From Agrocybe praecox (Eukaryota > Basidiomycota > Agaricomycetes > Agaricales > Agrocybaceae): a stretch of DNA of 64,000 nucleotides. A program made the translations under genes and the position numbers. Below the pieces are notes generated by a model, which was not told the DNA's origin, searched no databases, and saw only the letters and a list, made by a program, of their open reading frames with translations. Position 1 is the first letter of the stretch; each line of letters starts with the position of its first letter. The stretch covers positions 2,852,001-2,916,000 of the forward strand of contig OZ024847.1 of NCBI GenBank assembly GCA_964017145.1, read 5' to 3'. Positions 23,749 through 34,060 of the stretch are shown here, piece by piece.

Positions 23749-25953
23749 GGAGAATGGCGTGCCAAATGACAACGATCCAAGTCGCCTTCTTTGAGATGGA
23801 AGAGTCCAAGTTGTTGTCGCCCAATTGCAACTGGGAGAAGGCTTTCTGACATCGCAGGTAAGTAAAAAGTAGCTTTAGAGACTTTTAGAACTCACATTTG
23901 TAGGATTAGTATACACAGAACCTATCGGCAAAGTTGGCTGAATGTGGTCGCAGGAAGATATTGTTGGTGAAAAGTTACAACCGATGCGTGCCACGGTTTG
24001 GCGGTCCGCAACGCGTGTCCAAATTAGTGACAATTGTTATATTTATAAACGCTCCAGATCGGTCACTATGTAAAGGTCTCAACGTACGAAAGACGGAGTT
24101 AACTGAGCTTTAGAAATATTCTTCAGTAGACACAAATAATCAAAAAACTTGGAATTTTCTACTTCTTCATCTATCCGCGCATAACACAAGGCGAGTGTGA
24201 GGCTGAGGGGCATACATCCGACTCATCTGTGCCCAGTTGCACCAGATACAAAATGTCGCCCAACGCTCATGGAGATTCAGATATCCAAAGTCCACAATTT
24301 CGAATGCCAGCTTTGAACACAGTCAAATTCCGATCTGATAAACGTCCAACTCCGTCTTCCGTCCCTCCTCCTGTAAGAAACCCAGAGCCGCCAGCCCTCC
24401 TGGCCTCTGGCGATCGGGCATCACCATACCAGCATAGACCCACCGCGATACAATTTCTTGCTGTTCTTCTCCCTATTTGCTTAGAATACAAACGGTCGTT
24501 GTGTAGGAGTAACAGGCAAAGACCCTGAGAGTTACAAAGAAAACATTTAGGATGTGCTCGATGGTTTTAGGTAAAACATACCATACCGTGTTGTAAGATA
24601 ACAGCGTTGCGAAGATTTATGAAATGAGCCCCATGCCATCGTGGACATGGAAAGCAAGACAACTGAGGTATTGAGGCACATGAAGTTCAAACTATGGAGG
24701 GTTCATGATCGATGGAATATAAAAGCTCAAGAGATGTGTGCCATTGTGCCCCTCCGCGTACTGTGATGATGAATGCAAAGAGCTGAGAGACATGTTCAAC
24801 TGGGCGGGATAAATGGGTAGACTCACCAAAATATAGTCCTTCATGCTCCCTTTTCCCCATTCCCGAACGTACACCGTATGAACTAAGAAGGTAAGCTAAG
24901 CTGGGGTGGTGATGCCTAATCAGCGCATATATGTACTGAAAAAGAATATTGCAGCTAAGCCATCAAACCCAACACACTCATACATCGATACCCATTCGTT
25001 ACGTCCTGGTCGAGATTCGACCATCCTACGAGGTAGAGGACAGCAGCGGTTCAATATGTTCAATGGAAGGGCCAATGTGGGTAAGCCTCTCTGCGCTAAT
25101 GTGGAACATCTTTGAAGTGACGATAGAGTACTCGGAATGAGAGGTTAGGGGATGCGTCCTTGGGAGAAACTAGAGCTGCGAATGAGCAACCAGACATTAA
25201 TGACGCGGAAAAGAACATGGACTCACCAGATGACTGGGCTGCAATATTGCAAGCGACAGCTCGGCCGATTCTCAGGCATTTTGTGCCGCGTTGTCGAAGC
25301 CGAGCATTTTTCTTCTTTCACGCACCTGCTGCTCTAGTTTCTTCACTCCCGACGTCCTGCGCGCTGTCCTACCATCTTATCTTGAACACCTTTGGATGGC
25401 TGAAGTGATTGCACATCACGTATATAATGTGTTTTGGCCTCAATGCTTGTTCGTCGCTGAACGATCGAGCATCAGCCCGCTATCCGTGAAAGCGCGAACG
25501 TATGTTTCATTGCGCATTCTGTTGGGGAATGCAAAATACGGGAGCAAATTAGGGTTTTATACAGGTTTCGGTTATAACGTCATTATTTGAGTTCAATACC
25601 GAGAGATATTTGAACAAAGGCTCAGAAAATTCGCAAGGATAGAAAGTTTCGTGGATGTGGTTATAACCTATTGACACTTGGGATCACAATGAATGGAGGT
25701 GCGAACTGGAAAGCTGGAGAGTAGGCGCTCAATGAATGGCAACGTTGGAATCAATCGCGTCCATCTAGACCGGTGACCGGCGTCCATCACGCGTCTGGTG
25801 TTATTTTGAGTAGTAACGTCACAGAATATTCCGGGCCGGTATCAGCGATAACGACCGTTCCTTCTCCTTTCCTTGCAAATTGCAATACGCTGTGCATCAT
25901 GGTTTCTATGCAGTGACGTGCTACTGATATATATCTCACAACCTCAGGCAGTG
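23749..25953. other. Divergent spacer between FK-2 and TPR-1; decayed module
   Basis: Contains the out-of-frame FK-2 leader (23749-23852) and a repeated module (about 24.2-25.6 kb) whose counterparts lie at 45.5-46.8 kb and, more distantly, at 31-32.6, 38.2-40.7 and 59-61 kb. The segment around 25060-25120 is nearly identical to 46430-46490 and 60880-60940. No intact gene was found; fragments such as the 74-codon minus-strand frame at 24267-24491 are copied in block 2 but broken there. Confidence 0.5.
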
Positions 25954-26281
25954 CATATTAAACTCTGTACGCGCAAGAGCACAACTGCTCCACAACTTAC
26001 GAGTTCCGATTTCGACAGCTTTATTGCTCAACTGTGTCTACCATCGTTTACGGATACTTCATCCATACTGGAATTTGGTGCATGGCCGATACGCTACATG
26101 GCATGAAAACAGGTAGGTTAATTTGGGAACTTCGTGAATGAGCGCTCTGATAGTCTTTTATTTATAACAGACAGATGGGTGGTGCTGAACTGCAGTGCTG
26201 ATATTCAGTGAAATCATATAATCTCAGGCGACTTCTCACCTAACGACGACCCCTTCCTTTTCTTCGATTCATGTACATACA
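25954..26281 (+). promoter_or_regulatory. TPR-1 promoter and leader with intron
   Basis: CATATTAAA at 25954-25962 lies 320 bp before the TPR-1 start, at the position of the CATATTTAA boxes of the other three TPR genes. A leader intron is inferred at 26113-26170 (donor GTAGGT, acceptor TATAACAG), conserved in all four genes. The upstream ORF of the other copies is present at 26068-26106, but its ATG is CTG here. Confidence 0.55.
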
Positions 26282-29200
26282 ATGCCAGATCCATTATCTA
26301 TTATCCTGGCCGTAGTCTCGCTTGCAACAGCTTTCAAGGACATCATCGAACTGGCACAAACACTCAATGACTCATTCAAGAAGGTGAGAAGGCAAAGTCG
26401 CAGCTGGTAGAAGGTTCTCGAGCTGATTATTTTATTCCTAGCCTGGTCGGAATATGGAAAGGGCAGGATCTCTGGCTGCAGAGACACTCGGAATCGTACA
26501 AGAGCTCAAGAAATTTTACTATGCACATACAGAGATTCTAGACAGTGCGCCGGATATGCAAGACGCCGTAATAAGGCTATTGAAGTGAGTGTTTATGATC
26601 ATTTGCTGGGCAACTTTATTTACATCTCTTGTAGGGACATGGAAACAGTACACAAGAAGTGTATACCTATACTGCAGATTCACGGTGCCTCGGACGGAAA
26701 ACTACATACCTGGATAAAGCGGAAAGTTGGTCCATGGTGGAAGCGGAATAGTGTGGAAGAATCCATTCGGAATTTGCGTGATGGGGCAAATAAATGTCGT
26801 ACTGACTTTATGGTGCGAAAATAAGGCAAACGCAGTCCGATATGATCTGACTGAACTTTTTGAAGATGTTTTCCTTGTTGCGCATTGAAGCCGCCAATGC
26901 TCAAACCCAAGCCGCTGTGGTTCAAACCAAAGCCACTGTGGTTCAAACCCACACCACTGCTGTCCGAACAGAGGCCAGCCTGACCGAATTCCGAGCTGTG
27001 ACGCATAGCTTCGCTCACCCTGGACTCCAATCATCGCTTCCTCAAGTGTTGGATAATAATGTCCTATCCTTCCTGGGTTCCACTCCCGTTATATTATCCC
27101 AACTCCCCCCACATGTCAGATTAGCCGAACACCTTGTGTATAAGGAGTATATCACCCTTCAAGTGGGCAAGATTGACACCCTATTTGAAGCCCTCTCCTC
27201 TCGCGGATCCTATCCGGTTGAAGAACCGGATACTGTACATTTGCAACAATTCAAGACTGTAATTTGCCTAAAGACCGTTACCAAGGAGGAAATAGAAAAT
27301 GTACAATCTAATATTTTTGCTCTCATAGTGAAGATACGAGATAGCATTCAAGGCAGACACAATAACGGATTGTCAGTCCAGCGGGGTGCATTGGCAATGT
27401 CGTACTTGTCTAGCTGGCTTGGTAACCTCGACATGGATCCAGAGTCTTTAACAATAACACGATTTGCCGTGGACATTTATAGGACACTCACCAAGACAAA
27501 CGAAGATGTATATGGACCCCACCTTGCACATGCACTTTACCTCCTGGCGGACAGCTTTGTAGATATTGGGGACCTTGTACAGGCCTATAAAGCAATAACA
27601 GAGGCTGTGACCTTTGGACGTCGTCTCGTGGCTGCCAATCCAACCCTTGAATCCCAAATCGAGCTTGCTGATTTGGTTTGCTACTCTGCCCGTGTTGCCC
27701 GTCTCAATGGAGATTTGGAAAATACCATTCAGGATGCAGAAGAAGCGGCACAAAGCCATGAGCGCCTGGTTGGACAATCCACATCCGTGTTACAAATGGA
27801 AGTAAACATTATAAACAAAATGAGTGGGCCAACCGATATGACGTTGGACGGGACGCGAATTTACAGATTTGCTCAAGCAATGGTGGAGCTGCATTATAGT
27901 CTGTCTTCAACCAGTAGAAAAAATGAATCAGTAAGCGCGGGAATAAAGGCGCTTGAGCTGTACAGTGCACTGCAACAGAGGCACAATTACCCCCATTTCA
28001 GTCATTCAATAGCAGATCTTTGTTACTCTCTCGCATCCGAGGGCATTCGGGACGTAATTTCCATCGACCAAGCTCTTTCATATACACAAGAGGCAGTGTC
28101 TCAATACGAGAAGGTCCTTCAAAACACCGGAAATGTCCCCCGCAACCTTCCCTTTTCCCTGGCAATGCAAGCCAAGATTTTATCAGATCTGGATCGCATT
28201 GAAGAGGCATATGTGGTGTGCCAGAAACTTCAACAAATAATTCACAAACATATTGAGGATCATCAACTCCGTGCCGAATCACTCCTGCAACTGACAGAAA
28301 ATCTTTACCATTCAAGGCGTTACATGGAGGCAGCGTTGGTCGGGGAACAATTACTGGCAACCTACCGGTCTACGTTGTTAAGTCGTTATCTGTACGACGC
28401 CTATATCTACACTTCTTGTGCCTTTGAGCATGAAGGAAACAATTTGAAGGCAGTACAAATCGCGGAATCAGCTGTCAGCTATTGGCGCATGCTGGCATTT
28501 CACGATTCTGAAAATATTGAATTTCTTGCTGCCAGCGTTGACAATTTGGCACGTCGACTTTGTTCCGCAGCTGATTATGGACGGGCCTTCAGTGCAGGCC
28601 ATGAAGCAATGGGGCTGTATAACAGCTTGATGAAAAAATACTTGTTTGTGGTGGAGAACTACAAGGAAACCCTTCAACTGAATATGGATCTTGCTACACA
28701 GGAAGTGATGGAACCCAAATCTGTGGAACGTAGCCGAGAGGTCATTCGACATTCTCGGGCACTGGTCAAGGAATTTCCCGACCAACAAATATTTCTCATC
28801 CGTCTCCTCCAGGCGCACGCAGAGCTGCTGGAAGACTCTGGCCAACTTGCAGAAGGCAGTGTCGCTATTGAAGAGGCTCTCACCTGGTTTGACACTTATC
28901 CAGTAGAAGAGGAAAAGGAAGATTCGACTAGACTGCACACCACCATACTTCTAGCTTCTGGCAGACTCCTTCGTGATCAGGGTCATCTTAACAAGGCATT
29001 AAGTGCCTATGACAAGGCGATTACGATTGGACAACCCCTCGCGAACGCTCATTATGTTGCCTCCGATCTTCTCCGGGCAAGAACTGAAAACCTCATGATA
29101 TTATATATCATGGGACAAGTTCCACTTGCGCTTGACAGGATTCAAGATTGTCTTACATTTGCCGCCGAACATGATTTGGAGGAGGAGGCGTGTACCTGTT

Positions 29201-29799
29201 ACTTGGTAAATGCATCACTTGTCTACCGATCCAGTGGAGACATCGATGAAGGAGTCTCCAACATGCGACGGTCGATCGTCATTGATAGATATCAGTACAG
29301 AGTTCCGTATTACTGGATTTTGTCTGATCTCCTAGCCGACGCTGGGGAGGAAGAAGAAGCTCTTACTGTTGCACACGAGGCAATACAAGGATGCGAGATG
29401 TGGAAAGAGTCCTCCGTGGCAATCCACAAAGAACTTTATGCACAAGCTCAATACAGTCTCTCCCTACGTCTCTTCGCCAACAACGACCTGGATCAGGCAC
29501 GAGAACAGCTCCTGGACGTCCGATTATTCTACCAACAACATTCACAAATGAAAAATGTTTGGTTCATCAAACTGGCTATAACTCTATGGGTGTTAGGAAA
29601 CCTAGAGTGCGCATCAGGCCGACACGAAGAAGGCGTCGCCACCAGGAGTGAGCTCGATGATCTACGCAAACGTCTGCGCCTCCTATTCCCAAGCCTCGAT
29701 GACCTTGCGGAAGTTGGGTTGACTCGCGAGAGAAATTTTGCAGCGTGGAAGAGTTTGCTCAGGAAACACCAACTTACATGCGGACATCAAGAGGAGTAG
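26282..29799 (+). CDS. TPR-1: STAND-like N-terminal domain fused to TPR array, no NTPase
   Basis: Four exons: 26282-26383, 26442-26584, 26635-26812 and 26866-29799; about 1118 residues with all phases closing. Exons 1-3 (residues 1-141) encode a helical domain beginning MPDPLSIILAVVSLATAFKD, resembling the N-terminal domain of fungal STAND/NLR proteins (Helo-like, MADPLS...). A coiled-coil-like linker holds three copies of a seven-residue repeat (QT.A.VV). A conserved region follows (PVILSQLPPHVRLAEHLVYK). From about residue 320 to near the end come TPR-like helical pairs, for example HALYLLADSFVDIGDLVQAY, AVQIAESAVSYWRMLAFHD, GHLNKALSAYDKAITIGQP and LRLFANNDLDQAREQLLDVR. No Walker A (GxxxxGK[ST]) was found, so the NACHT/NB-ARC core of a full NLR is missing. 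The protein ends at CGHQEE. Likely a cytosolic interaction or signalling protein; a role in recognition or cell death is inference. Confidence 0.88.
26902..26964 (+). repeat. 21-nt in-frame coding repeat, three units
   Basis: Units at 26902-26922, 26923-26943 and 26944-26964, each encoding QT(Q/K/H)(A/T)(A/T)(V/A)V, at the start of exon 4 of TPR-1. TPR-3 has two units (48644-48685); TPR-2 and TPR-4 lack the repeat. Confidence 0.8.
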
Positions 29800-32700
29800 T
29801 AGTTGTGATAGCCCAAACTTGTTCGTAGACAATGCATGTAATTCGGTAAAGTACTCTTCAACGTACTCTTCAACCTCTTGCGACACTGCATCCGTTTTTT
29901 CACCCCGTCGTTTGTTGCTGTACTCTTCCTTCTGCAATTCTGCAATTCAAAACGGTTGTGCATTACTTTTAACAGCATATGTCAGTATATAATTCGTCTA
30001 ATATGCGTCCGGCAATGATGTCTGCATTGAGTATGATGTTATGTGCCTAGGCCTGAGGCCTGACCACCTCCTCGTCGTGCAATTTGACTCGTCTGTCGTT
30101 CAAATTCCTTGTCTTTTTACTACCAACTGGTAGTCGTGATTGGTACTAAGATGGGTTCAGTCAGCCCGTCTCGATCACTCAATTAATGATGAAACGAGAT
30201 ATACCTTTAATGCCAATATTCGACGCCCCCGCACCCTTAAATCATCCATTCATTCAGTCCAAACCACTTTGAACGCCACGTCCTTTATGTGACGTTCAAC
30301 GACCTAGAACACTGAAATGCTCAGGATACCCAGTAGCGCGGTTGTGGATGTTATCGACACATTTGCCAACCGTTGTCTGGACATGGATACTGTATCGGCT
30401 TTTCATGCTATGCAAGCTGGATGCTAAGCCTCCTTCGCAGCAATTGCGTGGGTACGACCTGCTAGAAGGAATAGTACACATGCCCAATTGAAGCAATCTT
30501 CTTCCGTCGACTCCCATTTTCGAGGCATCCGCATGTAACTCGGACTTCCTAATGACATCTCAACGTCACTCCAACAAGCCGCAATCTCGCTTGATACCTA
30601 GAAGGTAGAAGATACTCCGATGATACACCAACCAGGTATGAGTTCCACGTCGCGATCCCCAAGTTTCCTGGTATGTAGGTGGTTTTTGACTCGTTGAAAA
30701 CACATATATTCGCCTTTTCGTCCGATTTCACTCATTGTGATCCGTCCTCCCCCCGCTACCCAGCTTCAGTGTCAAGTAAACTCTCGATAAAACACGATAG
30801 GCGATTTGTATGACTGCTAGTCCTGGTTAATTCAAACCGAAAGTGGCCGTTTGAACGAACACAAAAGGTGTTCGTTCGCCTTCGAACCAGAGCCTGCTTT
30901 GGCAAATGCGACCGATTCCGAGGGAAAGGGATAGAAGATAGTCGAGAACGCTAGGAAGGTATAAATATCAATATAGTACGAAAAGACCAAAGACAAGAAA
31001 TTTACTTTGAATGAGATACTACATAAGTAGCTGAATGAATGACGATCCTGATATCCGTGGGCAGGATTCGAAATAATACATCTTTCCTTCGCATGGATTC
31101 GATCGGGGCCCATGGTCATAGCTGCAGTTGACACCTTCTGCCAAGTGTATCATCATTCTCCTTGTTGAACGCTATGCACCGCCAGCACAATCACGCAGGT
31201 ACGACTTTTAAGAATTGGGAGGCGCGCGAAGGACTCATACTCTCAAATAGTATGCGGCGTCTCCGGAAAACGCCCTTGACCCAAATTCGAAAGGAGTGCT
31301 GCGGTTTCGAGCCATCTCGTCAACGCATTGGGCTCAAGCCCGCTCCATCCGAGTTATTCTGTATCCAACGCTTGACGCAGATACTACGAGGTGCGGGGTT
31401 GACTGCTTATCACCTTCCGTCCACCCTTGCCTCGTCGATTATCCTGGATCTGAGTCGTTCCTTGTGGCTGTAGAGCCGCCTCTCCCGAGCACACTTTGCT
31501 AGGCATGTGTATGGCCACCAAGGTCTTGCCGATGGCTACTGCGAGGTGCAATATGTGGTTCGAATAAGAGTCGGTTTCTACTCTGTCTATATGATGCTGG
31601 AGTCGCATTGTCCATATCAAAAGGTAGTGCAAAGCGTAGTGTACGTTCCATGGCGGGGATGTGGGTAAGTTCGTACGGCTTTCTTACAGAAGCTAAAGAC
31701 GTTATGGGACACCGTAGGTTACATGAATAAGAATGGAAACATACCAACGCGATATACAACGCACTACATGTCTTAGCTCCCATCAACCATATCCCCATAG
31801 GAAGTATTGAGGGCTCCAAAAACATCAATCTCCGCGTACGTTCTGATGATGGATAGAAAGGCTCAGTGAAATGGTCAACTCTGCATGGTGGATGGGCAGA
31901 CTCACCGAAATATAGAGCCATTGACGCTCTCTTTTTCCCATTCCCAAATGCCCATCATACCCTATATCGTGATCACAAAGATGGGTTGAACTATGAATGT
32001 AAGGCAGATGGGAGCAATAATACCTAATCAGCGCACACGTGTATTGGAAACGAATATTCCTCACAAGATGTCCAGCCCAGCCATCCATGGCTTAGCTTGA
32101 AGAGGCACCAGCCCCATTCAACGGTATGCATTCATCAAATTGAAGAAAAGGGGAGTCTGGAGATACATACAGACATTAGTTGGATAGTATTTCAGAAAGA
32201 AAAGGTCACGTACTGGCCGAGAAGACAAAGTTGTATGGATGAAACGAGGACGAGGGGACCCTAGGACGAAATAGATGTGAATGGGTTGGCATATAAAAAT
32301 ATAAAAAGTCACATACTGGTCGGCAAGGCACGGTTGTACGCTTCAATGATCCTCGAGCTTCACAAGTGTGGAGGATGCTTTCAAAATGCCTAAGGGAGGG
32401 CCGAAATGGGCAAGCATCTTTGCACTGATGGGGATCTCAGAAAACAAGACCCTGGCGGTGGTATTGTAAGGGAGAGCTCGGCTGATTATCTCCCAGGCAA
32501 TTGATCCTCGAGAAAGTTGCAATCCCAGTATCGTAAGAGGGAGGTGTGCAGGCGAAAGTGTTAGTGGAGAAAAAAGCAAGACGTTCCGGTCTCCGGAATG
32601 GATCACTTCAGGTCACACGACTTCGTTCGGCTCATCCTGTTACGCGTCGCGTCGGAAAGGCCAAGCATTATCTGACTCTGCGATAATTCTCTTCTTCCTT

Positions 32701-33750
32701 TCCACCACCACTTTTTCTCGTCCAAATCCCAGGATACCTCCGAACAGTCGCTCTTTATCTACTCTGCTTTCTTGAAAAACTATCTGTCTCCGGTCCAAAA
32801 TCTTTTGCGAGTCTATGGAACCCGCTCGACGAACCCTGCAATGCTTCATCTGCCTCCCCGCACCAGGCTCCCTATCTCTTCAATGAAAATGTGTCTTCTA
32901 CGCTCCTCGTGCATCGCCCATATCTCCGATTGGACGTGATGTTCGGCTGTACTTGTTCTAGTCGCCATGAAATTGGAAAGGTAGACGAGTATGGTAGAGT
33001 ATCGAGTATGATTGGTACTACGACTGATGCCATCTGGGTGCTCGTGTCACTAAACTTCTTTCCATCCCGCTCCGAATACTCTTAACTCAAAACCCCCTTC
33101 AACAATTATCTCCATTCATCCATATTTCTTCGTGTTAGTAAATTTCATCTTATATTGGACGCCCATGGATAGCTGAAAATAAGTTTGCGTGTCATGTATG
33201 TATACGTTCTGGGCTCAGCGCTCGTTCGTCTTTGAAAATTGGAGCATCAGGTTAATACTTAGTGAAAGCACAGACGCCTGTTTCATTGCGTATTCTGTAG
33301 GGGAATAGAAAGTACATGAACAAATTACGGTTTTATGCAGGTCTCGGCTTTAGGAAAATCCTTTCCTGGCCCCCAAGTTCCTACCCCCTCTGATCTCGAC
33401 AACGAGCGTCATTTGCTCTCTTCAACGCCCAACCGTTCCGCTTTCTTGACGAACAATGCACCGTCATGCATCGTAGTATCCTGTACGTTGGTCTGTCTCA
33501 TCACGAAATAAAGAGAACTCCATTTCCATGTGGTGTTGGTTGTACTTCAAGCTGTCGTTGGTCCTCGACCCGGGTCGCGAATCGGATGCGTCAATATTAG
33601 GGATCTGGGTGATGCTATTCAAGTAACGTCACAGGGTTTCCCCATCAGCGATAACGACAGTGCTCTTCTTTTCCCTTACCTCAAGACATACCCGTATTTG
33701 ATGACTGCAGTGATGTGCGACTGATATCTCTCCCACAGCCTCTGGCAGTG
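29800..33750. other. Spacer TPR-1 to TPR-2, repeated decayed sequence
   Basis: Positions 29800-31130 match 51525-52790 and 32690-33750 match 52805-54420 in block 2. The interval 31140-32690 is absent there but resembles parts of 39.4-40.7 and 60.1-61.0 kb. Minus-strand pieces around 31500-31920 and 31825-32088 look like broken exons of the unidentified spacer module. No intact gene is supported apart from the small conserved ORF listed separately. Confidence 0.5.
30424..30558 (-). CDS. Small conserved ORF in spacer (44 aa), doubtful
   Basis: Starts MSLGSPSYMRMPRKWESTEE and continues DCFNWACVLFL. The block 2 copy (51993-52298, 101 aa) keeps MPLGSPSYMRMPRKWESTEE and reads on because of indels downstream. 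No known domain. The two copies may reflect only shared ancestry of the duplicated DNA; a first exon of a lost gene is also possible. Confidence 0.2.
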   Translation of the reverse strand: MSLGSPSYMRMPRKWESTEEDCFNWACVLFLLAGRTHAIAAKEA

Positions 33751-34060
33751 CATATTTAACTCTACATGCAAGACCACAACTGCTTCACAACTTCTGGGTT
33801 CTCATTTCGACACCTGTATTGCTCAACTGTGTCCACCATCGTTTATGGATACTTCATTCATAATGGATTTTGCTGGAGGGCCGATACGCTACATGGCATG
33901 AAAATAGGTAGGTTACATAGCTTTGGAAACATCATGTATGGTTCTCATGTCTTATTTATAACAGACAGATGGGTGCCAGGTGGTGCTGAACTGCAGTCGT
34001 ATAATCTCAGGTCACTTTTCACCTACCAACGACCTTCTACCTTTCTTAGCTTCCCGTACA
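33751..34060 (+). promoter_or_regulatory. TPR-2 promoter and leader with upstream ORF and intron
   Basis: CATATTTAA box at 33751-33759, about 300 bp before the start. The upstream ORF 33863-33901 encodes MDFAGGPIRYMA (an in-frame ATG at 33845 can extend it by six residues). It ends six bases before the leader intron inferred at 33908-33964 (GTAGGT...TATAACAG). The same order is found before TPR-3 and TPR-4. Confidence 0.55.

Noticed and set aside
23749..23772. Extended FK-2 N-terminus before the ATG at 23748
   Set aside because: It would need a TTG start; the conserved leader ATG at 23852 is out of frame because of a 10-nt deletion.
28468..28938. Long minus-strand open frames opposite the TPR genes (28468-28938, 36195-36635, 55757-56197 and others)
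   Set aside because: They lie antisense to well-supported exons, recur only because the sense strand is conserved, and have no known domain.
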